This document shows, in pieces, positions 17,348-25,149 of a stretch of DNA of 64,000 bases (position 1 is its first letter; each line of letters starts with the position of its first letter). Both the position numbers and the translations under genes were made by a program. The notes beneath the pieces are model-generated. The model did not search any database, was not told where the DNA came from, and worked only from the letters and a program-made list of their open reading frames with translations. The DNA comes from JALORV01 sp963766365. GTDB taxonomy: Bacteria > Pseudomonadota > Gammaproteobacteria > Burkholderiales > Burkholderiaceae_F. The stretch is from contig CAVXZK010000002.1 of the NCBI GenBank assembly GCA_963766365.1, positions 107,159 through 171,158 on the forward strand, in the 5' to 3' direction.

Positions 17348-17545
17348 ATGAATCCTTCCTTGGCGATCGTGATGGTCGTCGCGGGCGGTGCATTGCTCGC
17401 GTTGGCCCTATTTGGCTACGCGTTCGGCTGGTTCGCCCTAGACGCCTCGATCGCACTGGGCGTGACCGGCGCCCTGATCGACACGGCCGGCACCCTGTTC
17501 CTGGTGACCGCACGTCGCAAGCGCGCCGGCACGTCACGACACTGA
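17348..17545 (+). CDS. small two-helix membrane protein
   Basis: A 65-aa protein starting at ATG 17348, ten bases after the SPFH stop and preceded by an AGGAG-like site. It consists of two hydrophobic helices (about residues 4-26 and 33-54) and a basic tail RRKRAGTSRH. I do not recognise a family. Its position between the SPFH gene and a second membrane gene, with very short spacers, indicates co-translation and suggests that it is an accessory subunit of the same membrane assembly. Confidence 0.65.
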   Translation: MNPSLAIVMVVAGGALLALALFGYAFGWFALDASIALGVTGALIDTAGTLFLVTARRKRAGTSRH

Positions 17546-17554
17546 GGTCGATCC

Positions 17555-18025
17555 ATGTCCCGACCACCGCGACCGCGCTACGAACACCGCCAGGGAGGCG
17601 GTATCACACGCCTGACTTTCGTGCTGGGGCTCCTCGCTATGCCGGTCCTCTACGCGCTTGACCCGAAGTCCGGCCCGGTAGCGGCGATCGCCACGCCCTT
17701 CCTGCTGCTGGCCTTCGCTGCCTTTGACGGATTGACCATTCGCGTCGTTGGCGACGACCTGGCCTGGCAGTTCGGCCACCTCGGCTTCCCGCGCGGTCGC
17801 GTGAAGCTGGCGGATATCGCTGCAGCCACCGTCACGCGCACCACGTTCTGGGAGGGCTGGGGCATCCGACTGACACGGCGCGGCTGGCTGTACAGCGTGT
17901 CCGGCCACGATGCGGTGCTGATCGAGCGCCGCAACGGCAAGCCGTTCCTGCTCGGCACCGACGAACCGCGCAAGCTGAAAGCGGTACTCGAGGCCGCCCT
18001 CGCGCCGGCCCACCCGCGCCGCTGA
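17555..18025 (+). CDS. membrane protein with a PH-like C-terminal domain
   Basis: A 156-aa protein. After a basic N-terminus (SRPPRPRYEHRQGG), two hydrophobic segments lie near residues 18-35 and 43-58. The remaining hundred residues look beta-rich: GLTIRVVGDDLAWQFGHLGFPRGRV, then KLADIAAATVTRTTFWEGWGIRLTRRGWLYSVSGHDAVLIERRNGKPFLLGTDEPRKL. This resembles bacterial PH-like domains attached to membrane anchors. The function is unknown. It belongs to the SPFH operon by spacing (nine bases after the previous stop) and orientation. Confidence 0.6.
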   Translation: MSRPPRPRYEHRQGGGITRLTFVLGLLAMPVLYALDPKSGPVAAIATPFLLLAFAAFDGLTIRVVGDDLAWQFGHLGFPRGRVKLADIAAATVTRTTFWEGWGIRLTRRGWLYSVSGHDAVLIERRNGKPFLLGTDEPRKLKAVLEAALAPAHPRR

Positions 18026-18032
18026 CCCGATC

Positions 18033-18218
18033 GTGGCAAGCCCAGACAAGAAGGCCTTCCTGCTGCGCATCGATCCACAGCTGTGGGCCGAGCTCGAGCG
18101 GCTCGCCGCGGCCGACCTGCGCTCGGTCAATGCGCAGATCGAGTTCCTGCTGCGCGAATCGCTCGAACGGCGTGGCGTACGCGCACGGGCCGCGCGGCCG
18201 AAAGGCGGGCGACCCTGA
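18033..18218 (+). CDS. Arc-type ribbon-helix-helix DNA-binding protein
   Basis: A 61-aa protein from GTG 18033, seven bases after the previous stop. Residues 6-45 fit an Arc/MetJ-like ribbon-helix-helix fold: the strand KKAFLLRIDPQ, then helix LWAELERLAAADLRS, the NAQIEFLLRESLER helix and a basic tail. In this family the beta strand of the dimer reads the major groove of palindromic operators. It is the last gene of the SPFH operon, so autoregulation through the palindrome at 16419-16442 is an attractive inference. No stronger evidence is available from sequence. It might instead be an antitoxin-like remnant, but no toxin gene is adjacent. Confidence 0.75.
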   Translation: MASPDKKAFLLRIDPQLWAELERLAAADLRSVNAQIEFLLRESLERRGVRARAARPKGGRP

Positions 18219-18237
18219 GCCTGGCGGACTACCCGCC
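18219..18237 (+). terminator. hairpin between convergent genes
   Basis: A 7-bp perfect stem (CTGGCGG 18219-18225 with CCGCCAG 18231-18237) and a 5-base loop directly follow the RHH gene stop and precede the 3' end of cnoX on the other strand. It has no T-run on either side, so termination efficiency is doubtful. Confidence 0.35.
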
Positions 18238-18291
18238 AGTGAATAGCGAAACCGCAGCGCGAAGGCAAACCCCTTGGCGCCGCCCGCGACC

Positions 18292-19155
18292 TCAGAGGTT
18301 GAGCAGCGACGCGAGCCGGCGGCGATAGCGGCCGACGAGTTCCGGCCGATCGGGGATCAGTTCGAAAACCGACAGCATCGTCTTGCGGCCGTAGTCGTCG
18401 GCGAAGGCACGGTCGCGCGCGACGATCTCCAGCAGTTCGTCGAGCGCCGGTTCGAACTGCTGCTGCGCGATCAGTTGCCGCGCCAGGTCGGCGCGCGCCT
18501 GCAGGTCATCCGGCCGCCCGGTGAGCTGCTGGCGCAGCACCTCCATGGTCGGCAGCCGCGCCGCCACCTCCAGGCTGTCGAGGCGGGTCCGAAGCGCGCG
18601 GTACCGCGGCGTCTGCTGCGCCAGTGCGCCTGTCCTGTCCAGCACCTCGGCGGCTTCGGTCGTATCGGCCTGGTCCAGCGCGGGCACGTCAAGCAACAGC
18701 GTCGCCAGATCGAGACGCGCTTCGTCACTTGATGGCCTCAGCGTCAGCGCCGCTCGCAGCGCCGTCAGTGCCCCGGCACGGTCACCGGCTTTTGCGAGCG
18801 CCTGCGCCTTGCGTCGCTCGATCTCGCAGGCGTCGGGCGCCACTCGCTCGATGAACGCGCATAGTTGCGGCTCGGACAGCACGCCGACGAACGAGTCTAC
18901 CGGCCGCCCGTCGACGAACGCGACGACGTATGGAATGCTGCGCACGCCGTACTCGGCGGACAGCTTCGGATTCTCGTCCGAGTTGATCTTCACCAGCCGG
19001 AAGCGGCCAGCGTAGTCTTCTTCGAGCCGCTCGAGCATAGGACCGAGAGCGCGGCAGGGCCCGCACCACGGCGCCCAGAAATCGACCAGCAACGGCACCT
19101 CAAGCGACGCGTCGAGCACGTCGCGCTGAAACGTCTGTCCACTCGTGTTGATCAT
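18292..19155 (-). CDS. cnoX: thioredoxin-domain co-chaperone CnoX/YbbN
   Basis: A 287-aa protein: an N-terminal thioredoxin domain (residues 1-105) with WAPWCGPCR, cysteines C31 and C34, followed by a helical TPR-like region to the end. CnoX/YbbN is a holdase that protects proteins from chlorine stress and hands them to GroEL and DnaK. E. coli CnoX lacks the CxxC pair, whereas this protein keeps an intact CGPC and could also be redox-active. The start chosen is ATG 19155, five bases after GGAGG; a TTG at 19167 is the alternative. The Shine-Dalgarno lies in a perfect hairpin (19156-19187), suggesting translational control. The gene is convergent with the SPFH operon. Confidence 0.88.
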   Translation of the reverse strand: MINTSGQTFQRDVLDASLEVPLLVDFWAPWCGPCRALGPMLERLEEDYAGRFRLVKINSDENPKLSAEYGVRSIPYVVAFVDGRPVDSFVGVLSEPQLCAFIERVAPDACEIERRKAQALAKAGDRAGALTALRAALTLRPSSDEARLDLATLLLDVPALDQADTTEAAEVLDRTGALAQQTPRYRALRTRLDSLEVAARLPTMEVLRQQLTGRPDDLQARADLARQLIAQQQFEPALDELLEIVARDRAFADDYGRKTMLSVFELIPDRPELVGRYRRRLASLLNL

Positions 19156-19187
19156 CAGCACCTCCAAATCATCATTTGGAGGTGCTG
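19156..19187 (-). promoter_or_regulatory. hairpin sequestering the cnoX ribosome binding site
   Basis: A perfect 14-bp inverted repeat (19156-19169 with 19174-19187) with a 4-base loop lies immediately upstream of the cnoX ATG (19155). In the mRNA, the 3' arm is ATTTGGAGGTGCTG and contains the GGAGG Shine-Dalgarno. Folding would hide the site, so translation should need melting or an unfolding factor. This could be a thermometer-like element or, alternatively, a DNA operator. Confidence 0.65.
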
Positions 19188-19256
19188 CGGCGCCGGATCA
19201 AGAGGGGCGCTGCTCCGGCGGCCGACGCCCGCACGCCGCCGGCGTCGCTCCCCGGC

Positions 19257-21257
19257 TCAGCGGGTGCCGTTGATCTCCGCATAGAACGCGTCGCTGTTCG
19301 GCTGGCGTCCGAGGAAGGCTTCGACCAGCGAATGCGGCTTGCGCTGGCCACCCGAGGCGAGGATCGACTGCCGGTAGCGCTTGCCGACCGCCGGGTTCAT
19401 CAGCTTGCCGTCGAATGCCGTCAGCATGTCGAGTGCGATCACCTGTGACCACATGTAGCCGTAGTACCCGGCCGCGTAGCCGCCGAGCAGGTGGCCGAAG
19501 CCCGCCGGGAACATCGAGCCTTCGACGAAGCCGAGCGGGCCGGCGTTCTCGATGGCGATCCAAGGCGGCATCGGCGCGCCCGGCTGGCCGGTGTGGAGCT
19601 GCATGTCGTACAGCGCGTATTCGCCCTGGCGCGCGAAGAAACTGCCGCGGCCGAACTTGCGTGCGGCTTCGAGCTGGGCGATCTGCTCCTTGCTCAGGCG
19701 CGGACAGGTCGGGCAGATCTGCGCGAACAGCGCCAGCGGCTCCTCGCGCCGCGCCCATTCCTCGAACATCTGCGATGGCGCCTCGACGAAGTCGCGTTTC
19801 ACCGAGGTACCCGCCTGGTCAACATAACGCGTCTTGGACAGCACGCCGTGCAGCACGTGGCCGTATTCGTGCAGCAGCGTCTCGAGTTCGTCGTGGTTCA
19901 GGCCCTTCGCATTGAGGTTGGCCACCAGCACCGAGATCGGCGTGCGGTTGGCCAGCGTCGAGACGCCGCGCACCGGGAACGCGGCAGCGTGGTTGTACTT
20001 GCCGTCGCGCGGGAAGAGATCGAGGTAGATGCCGCCAACAAACACGCCACGCTTGCCGTCGGGCAGGCGCTCGTAGACGTCGTAGTAGCGCACGTCCGCG
20101 TGCCAGCGCGGCACGTCACGCGCGACGAACTCGACGCCGTAGAGCGTGCTGGCGAGCCGCATCGCATACTGCACGCTGGCCTCGGTCGGGAAGTACGCGC
20201 GCAGCGCCTCCTGGTCGATGCTGTAGCGCGCCTTGCGCACGCGTTCCTTCAGGTAGTTGACATCCCAGCGGTTGAGCTTCGTATCGGCGACAGCAGTGCC
20301 GTCGATCCTTGCCTTTTCCGCGCGCAGCTCTGCCAATTCCTTCGCCTGCAGCGGTACAGCGGCCGCCTTGACCTGGTCGAGGAATGTGTACACCGCGGCC
20401 GGCGTCTGCGCCATGCGACGCTTCAGCGTGTAGGTTGCGTAGTCCGGCTGCCCGTGCAACTGCGCCAGCTCGTACCGCAGCTTGAGCGCCTGCTCGAGAA
20501 TCTTGAGGTTCTGCTCGCCGCCTTCGCGGTTCTTCGCCATCCAGACGCGGCGGCGCGCATCCGCATTGGTGGCGAGCTCGAGGAACGGCACGATCGTCGG
20601 GTAATCCATCCCGAGCACCAGGTTGCCCTGGTCATCGCGCTTGCGCGCGGCAACCCAAGCCTCAGGCATTCCGGCCGCCTCGGCGGGGGTGAGGGTGACG
20701 GTCGTGCCGTCCTCGTTGATGTTCTTCTGGAACGTCAGCCCGAGACGATCAAGTTCGTCGATGATCTCCTTGGCGCGCTTGCGCTTGTCCGGCGGCAGCG
20801 TCGCACCGCCGTCCTCGAACTTCTCGAACAGGTCCTGCTGGTAGATGGTGTCAATCAGGTCCTTCGGCTTGACACTCTTCACCCGCTGGAACAGGGCAGC
20901 GCTCTGGTACAGCTCGCTCTCGAACGGCATCAGCTTCTCGAGGCACGCCTGGGCGGCGTCGCGCGTGGTCTTGTCAGGCGCCACACTCTGCAGCAGGTAG
21001 ACGGGATAGGCAAAATCGGCAAAACGGCTCGAAAGGGCGTTCAGTTCCCCGAAGATGTTGCCGGCTCCCTTGCGGGCCTCCATGGCCTTCTGCTGCTTCC
21101 GCACGGCGGCGAGTTCGCCGTCGCAGCGCGCGGCGATGGTGGCGGCGTCGAAGACCGGAATCGTCGGCCGCCCGGTCGGAGCGGCGGCGGTCAGTGACGG
21201 GGCCAGTGACGCGACCAGCAGGATCGCCGCCGTCGCGTGTCGGTGCATGAACTTCAT
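19257..21257 (-). CDS. secreted M3-family oligopeptidase
   Basis: A 666-aa zinc peptidase of family M3 (thimet oligopeptidase/Dcp type). Residues 1-25 are a signal peptide (basic start, hydrophobic core, cleavage near TAAA), so the enzyme is exported to the periplasm. The zinc signature HEYGH is at about residues 461-465 within ETLLHEYGHVLHGVLS, and the downstream Glu of FVEAPSQMFEEW supplies the third ligand. The family cleaves short peptides inside a closed channel. The length is typical (650-700). A second in-frame start at MHRH (about four residues downstream) is possible. Neighbouring genes give no further clue; it is transcribed alone on this strand, ahead of cnoX. Confidence 0.9.
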   Translation of the reverse strand: MKFMHRHATAAILLVASLAPSLTAAAPTGRPTIPVFDAATIAARCDGELAAVRKQQKAMEARKGAGNIFGELNALSSRFADFAYPVYLLQSVAPDKTTRDAAQACLEKLMPFESELYQSAALFQRVKSVKPKDLIDTIYQQDLFEKFEDGGATLPPDKRKRAKEIIDELDRLGLTFQKNINEDGTTVTLTPAEAAGMPEAWVAARKRDDQGNLVLGMDYPTIVPFLELATNADARRRVWMAKNREGGEQNLKILEQALKLRYELAQLHGQPDYATYTLKRRMAQTPAAVYTFLDQVKAAAVPLQAKELAELRAEKARIDGTAVADTKLNRWDVNYLKERVRKARYSIDQEALRAYFPTEASVQYAMRLASTLYGVEFVARDVPRWHADVRYYDVYERLPDGKRGVFVGGIYLDLFPRDGKYNHAAAFPVRGVSTLANRTPISVLVANLNAKGLNHDELETLLHEYGHVLHGVLSKTRYVDQAGTSVKRDFVEAPSQMFEEWARREEPLALFAQICPTCPRLSKEQIAQLEAARKFGRGSFFARQGEYALYDMQLHTGQPGAPMPPWIAIENAGPLGFVEGSMFPAGFGHLLGGYAAGYYGYMWSQVIALDMLTAFDGKLMNPAVGKRYRQSILASGGQRKPHSLVEAFLGRQPNSDAFYAEINGTR

Positions 21258-21411
21258 GGGTTCCTTCCCGGAAATCGGCTGCAGCTCGCAGCGAAGGGCG
21301 CGAGCTTAAGGATTCCCGCCCGCGGCTGCTGAAAGGCTGCGACGGACTGCGCGGCGGTGCGACGAAACGCGCGATTGCCGGACGAACCGGGGGCGGCGGG
21401 CGCAGCCGGCT

Positions 21412-21975
21412 CTAGGCCTCCGGAGCGGCGTTCTTGCGCTGCTGCCACAGAACGTCGCTGCCACCGGCATGACGGTTCAGCGTGCGCGCGAGCACGAACA
21501 GCAGGTCGGACAGCCGATTGAGGTAGTGACGCGGCCCGACGTTGACCGTCTCCACGGCGCCGAGCGCGACGACGGCCCGCTCCGCGCGGCGACAGACCGT
21601 GCGGCTGACATGTGCCAGCGCGGCAGCGCGCGACCCGCCCGGCAGGACGAACTCCGCCAGCCGCGGCAGGCTGGCGTTGTAGTGCGCGAGGCGGGCATCG
21701 AGCCGCGCCACCTGCACCTCCTGCACCATCGTGTAACCCGGAATGCAGAGCTCGCCGCCAAGGTCGAACAGATCATGCTGGATGTCAACCAGATCGCGGC
21801 GAACCTCGTCGGGCAGCGGCTCGGTCAGCAGCACGCCCAGCGTGGAGTTGAGTTCGTCGACGTCGCCCATCGCCGTCACGCGCAATGCATCCTTGCGCGT
21901 GCGTGTGCCGTCGCCAAGGCCGGTCGTGCCGTCGTCGCCGGTGCGCGTCGCTATTGTCGTCAGCCGCTTGCCCAT
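21412..21975 (-). CDS. PduO-type cob(I)alamin adenosyltransferase
   Basis: A 187-aa cytoplasmic enzyme that transfers the adenosyl group of ATP to cob(I)alamin to make coenzyme B12. The PduO/MMAB signatures are present: the N-terminal TRTGDDGTTGLGDG phosphate-binding segment (residues 9-22), GDVDELNS (residues 37-44) and the C-terminal RRAERAVVAL plus YLNRLSDLLFVLAR helix. ATG 21975 was chosen because homologues start at this MGKRL-type sequence; the frame continues upstream into the region shared with the divergent gene but without coding character. The dehydrogenase at 22030 is divergent with only 54 bases between the starts. I saw no cobalamin riboswitch in that gap. Confidence 0.92.
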   Translation of the reverse strand: MGKRLTTIATRTGDDGTTGLGDGTRTRKDALRVTAMGDVDELNSTLGVLLTEPLPDEVRRDLVDIQHDLFDLGGELCIPGYTMVQEVQVARLDARLAHYNASLPRLAEFVLPGGSRAAALAHVSRTVCRRAERAVVALGAVETVNVGPRHYLNRLSDLLFVLARTLNRHAGGSDVLWQQRKNAAPEA

Positions 21976-22029
21976 CTGCCTGCGCCCCTCGGTGTATGGT
22001 GAGGCCGTGTACCCGATCGGACCCGGATT

Positions 22030-23427
22030 ATGAACGCGCCCGCATCCCACGCCCCGCTTCCCCCCACGCTCGTTCATGCCTTGACGGAACGCTTCGGTGC
22101 GCGCTTCTCGACTGCGGCCGGGGTGCGTGACCACCACGGCCGCGATGAGTCTCCGTACGCGCCGATGCCGCCGGACGCGGTCGTGTTCGCCGAATCAACC
22201 GACGACGTGGCTGCCGTCGTCGTCCTGGCCGCGGCGCACCGCGTGCCGGTGATCCCCTACGGCGTCGGCTCTTCGATCGAGGGGCACCTGCTGGCCGTAC
22301 ACGGCGGCATCTCGATCGACCTCAGCCACATGAATGCCGTGCTCGCCGTCAATGCCGAGGACCTGACCGTCACGGCGCAGGCAGGCATTACGCGCAAGCA
22401 GCTGAATGCCGCGGTCAAGGACACGGGCCTGTTCTTCCCGATCGACCCCGGCGCGGATGCGACGGTCGGCGGCATGGCGGCGACACGTGCCTCCGGCACC
22501 AACGCGGTGCGCTACGGCACGATGCGCGAGAACGTTCTGGCGCTGACTGTCGTCACGGCCGAAGGCAAGGTGATCCGCACCGCAAGTCGTGCGAAGAAAA
22601 GCTCGGCCGGCTACGACCTGACGCGCATCTTCGTCGGCAGCGAGGGCACGCTCGGCATCATCACCGAGGTCACGCTGAAGCTCTATCCGCAGCCCGAGGC
22701 GATCTCGGCGGCGACCTGCTCGTTCCCCAGCGTCGACGCCGCCGTGCAGGCGACGATTGCGACGATCCAGCTCGGCGTACCCATCGCGCGCTGCGAGCTG
22801 CTGGACGCGCTCACCGTGAAGGCGGTCAACCAGCGCGACCGGCTCGGCCTGCCTGAACTGCCGCTGCTGCTGTTCGAGTTCCACGGCTCGCCCGCGAGCG
22901 TCGAGGAACAGGCGAAAACGGTGCAGGGGATCGCCAGCGAGCACGGCGGCCAGGGCTTCCAGTGGGCGACCCAACCGGAAGACCGGACGCGCCTGTGGGA
23001 AGCGCGGCACAACGCCTATTTTGCGTGCCTGCAGCTCAAACCCGGCTGCCGCAGCTTCACGACCGACGTCTGCGTGCCCATTTCACGGCTTGCCGAGTGC
23101 ATCACCGAAACCATCGCCGACACCGCGGCGAGCTTCCTGCCGGCGCCGATCCTCGGCCACGTCGGCGACGGGAACTTCCATTGCGCGATCCTTGCCAATG
23201 CCGACGATCCGCGCGAGGTCGAGGAGGCCGAGCGACTGAACACGCGCATCGTCGAGCGCGCAATCGCGATGGACGGCACCTGCACCGGAGAGCACGGTGT
23301 CGGCATGCACAAGATGGGCTTTCTGCGCGCGGAGCACGGTGACGATGCGCTCGACCTCATGGTGAGGCTGAAGCGCGCGTTCGATCCGCTCGACATACTC
23401 AACCCCGGCAAGATCGTCGCGCGCTGA
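22030..23427 (+). CDS. FAD-linked D-2-hydroxyacid (D-lactate) dehydrogenase
   Basis: A 465-aa flavoprotein of the VAO/PCMH family, with an N-terminal FAD-binding domain (PYGVGSSIEGHLLA, IDPGADATVGGMAATRASGTNAVRYG) and a C-terminal cap containing the conserved GDGNFHCAIL and CTGEHGVG motifs with the active-site His/Glu. It most resembles D-lactate dehydrogenase (cytochrome/quinone) of the LDHD/Dld-II type, which oxidises D-2-hydroxyacids and passes electrons to the respiratory chain. It differs from GlcD found later in the window (34.3 kb), which lies with GlcE and GlcF. Exact substrate is not decidable from sequence. Divergent from the cobalamin adenosyltransferase. Confidence 0.88.
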   Translation: MNAPASHAPLPPTLVHALTERFGARFSTAAGVRDHHGRDESPYAPMPPDAVVFAESTDDVAAVVVLAAAHRVPVIPYGVGSSIEGHLLAVHGGISIDLSHMNAVLAVNAEDLTVTAQAGITRKQLNAAVKDTGLFFPIDPGADATVGGMAATRASGTNAVRYGTMRENVLALTVVTAEGKVIRTASRAKKSSAGYDLTRIFVGSEGTLGIITEVTLKLYPQPEAISAATCSFPSVDAAVQATIATIQLGVPIARCELLDALTVKAVNQRDRLGLPELPLLLFEFHGSPASVEEQAKTVQGIASEHGGQGFQWATQPEDRTRLWEARHNAYFACLQLKPGCRSFTTDVCVPISRLAECITETIADTAASFLPAPILGHVGDGNFHCAILANADDPREVEEAERLNTRIVERAIAMDGTCTGEHGVGMHKMGFLRAEHGDDALDLMVRLKRAFDPLDILNPGKIVAR

Positions 23428-23877
23428 TGAGACCGCTGGCAATGTCGACGAGCGGGACCTCCGCTGGATGGGTGTTGACGCTAATCGGCACGCGGTGCGA
23501 TGACCGTGTCAGGTCACTGGGGAGCAGGAAGAATTCACGCTTGCTGCTCGCGCTGCTGACCATGGTTGCACTCCTCGTCTGCGCTTCGGCCGATGCGCAG
23601 CGCGTCGGCGGTGTCGGTGATCGACCCGGTTTTCGGAACCAGGGAGGAGTGAATCAGGGACAGCCCCCGGCCGTATATCCGGTTGTGTCCGTGGACGGCC
23701 ATGCGCAGACAGTGCGCCTGCGCGCGGCCGATGGCTCAACGGCAGACGGTCTATGTCCCGGACGGTGTCTGTGACCTTTCCAAGCTCGGCAACGGCGACA
23801 AGGTCCAGGTCAATTCTCTCGAGGCCTACGGCATTGACAACAAGCCGAGCGCGGCGAACATCTGGCCGGTCAACTAG
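23427..23877 (+). pseudogene. small exported protein, frameshifted
   Basis: Two overlapping frames make one small secreted protein. The first (from 23427) contains a signal peptide (RLLLALLTMVALLVCASADAQ) and a mature part ending in VYPVVSVDGHAQTVRLRAADGS. The second continues with QTVYVPDGVCDLSKLGNGDKVQVN and ends IDNKPSAANIWPVN at 23877. A shift of one base near 23735-23745 joins them. The true start is unclear because the signal peptide begins about 35 codons after the ATG; a TTG or CTG near 23520-23540 may be used. This is either a sequencing indel or a recent inactivation. I do not recognise the family. Confidence 0.55.
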
Positions 23878-23949
23878 TCCGACTGCATGACGGGGCGGGA
23901 CGCCTTTTCACAACAGCTGCGGAGTCGCGGACCGCACGGCGCCGGCGCC

Positions 23950-25110
23950 TCAGCCGAAGACCCGCTCGACCGTCCAGTAGAGCCCGACGGCTGCAATCAG
24001 CAGCGAAGCGGGAATCACGACCCGGGCCCGGTACCAGAGCCGATTCCGGAACCAGAGGCCGACCGTCAGGAGCGCCAGCGCAATCACCGCGAGCTGGCCC
24101 AGCTCGACGCCGACGTTGAAGGCGATCAGCGCCGGGAGGAACTCGCCCTTCGGCAACCCGAGCTCTGTCAGCACGCCAGCGAAGCCCAGCCCGTGCAGCA
24201 GGCCGAAGCCGAATACGACCCAGACCCGCCAGGGCTTGAGTTCGCCGACGACGATGTTCTCCACCGCGACGTACACGATGGACAGCGCGATCAGCGGCTC
24301 GACCACCGACGCAGGCAGTGAGATGACGCCGTACAGCGACAGCGCAAGGGTGATCGAGTGCGCCACGGTGAAGGCCGTCACCTGGTACAGCAGCGGCCGC
24401 CAGTGCACCGACAGCAGGAAGATGCCGACCACGAAGAGGATGTGGTCCAGGCCCTTCGGCAGGATGTGCGTGAATCCGAGGACGGTGTAGTCGCGGAACA
24501 CGTCTGCGGTCGTGCGCACCGGCACCAGCTCCGGGTCCAGCTGGAACGGTGCGCTCGTCTGGCCGGCCATCAGCCAGTCCGCCCGCACGATCTCACCACC
24601 CGGCATCGCCAGCCGCAGCGCGCTCTCACCGTACTGCGGCGCGTAGCGCCAGGTGAAGGCCTCGCTGCCGGGCGGAATGTCCCCGGCCAACCGGATCGTT
24701 GTCAGGCGCTCGACGCGCGGATCGCCCACCGGCGGGATCTCCACAGCCATCACCCGTGCGGCGACGCGCCGGCTATCGAAGCGCAGGTCGATGCCCTCGA
24801 GAAGGCGGGGAGCGGACTCGTCGAAGCGGGTCCGCAGGGCCTCTGCCGGCAAATCGCGCAAAGCGTTGTACACGCTGGCCTGGGGCGCCTGGCTGGTGTC
24901 ATCGTGTTCGGGTCCGATGCCGGCGAGCAGCGCCTCGAGGTTCAGCTGCAGTGCCGCCGACCAGGTGCCGTCGTCGCTGAACGTGACGGTGGCGATCGCC
25001 GGCCGCAGGCGATGCGCCTCGGCAATTGGCGCAACGAACAGGCCACTGATCAGCAGGCTCGTGAACAGCCAGGCAGGCAGCCAGGTGGCCAAGGATGGTC
25101 GGCGGGTCAA
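23950..25110 (-). CDS. HupE/UreJ-family membrane protein
   Basis: About 386 residues from TTG 25110, including a signal peptide (WLPAWLFTSLLISGLFVAPIAEAH). The N-terminal half is a soluble extracytoplasmic domain of about 190 residues. The C-terminal half is the HupE/UreJ membrane domain, with the motifs GFTHILPKGLDHILFVVGIFLLS, FTVAHSITLALSLYG and FGLLHGLGFAGVL, whose histidines are associated with nickel or cobalt transport in HupE and UreJ. The frame is open upstream to 25236, but that would overlap the divergent DUF4198 gene, so the shorter TTG start is preferred. No hydrogenase or urease genes are present here, so the metal role is only inferred. Confidence 0.82.
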   Translation of the reverse strand: MTRRPSLATWLPAWLFTSLLISGLFVAPIAEAHRLRPAIATVTFSDDGTWSAALQLNLEALLAGIGPEHDDTSQAPQASVYNALRDLPAEALRTRFDESAPRLLEGIDLRFDSRRVAARVMAVEIPPVGDPRVERLTTIRLAGDIPPGSEAFTWRYAPQYGESALRLAMPGGEIVRADWLMAGQTSAPFQLDPELVPVRTTADVFRDYTVLGFTHILPKGLDHILFVVGIFLLSVHWRPLLYQVTAFTVAHSITLALSLYGVISLPASVVEPLIALSIVYVAVENIVVGELKPWRVWVVFGFGLLHGLGFAGVLTELGLPKGEFLPALIAFNVGVELGQLAVIALALLTVGLWFRNRLWYRARVVIPASLLIAAVGLYWTVERVFG

Positions 25111-25149
25111 GACGGCGTCTCGTTCAGGGGACTGTGCGAGACTAACGTA

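Noticed and set aside
21976..22029. Cobalamin riboswitch upstream of the cobalamin adenosyltransferase
   Set aside because: The gap between the divergent genes is only 54 bases, far too short for a B12 riboswitch, and no B12-box-like sequence was seen.
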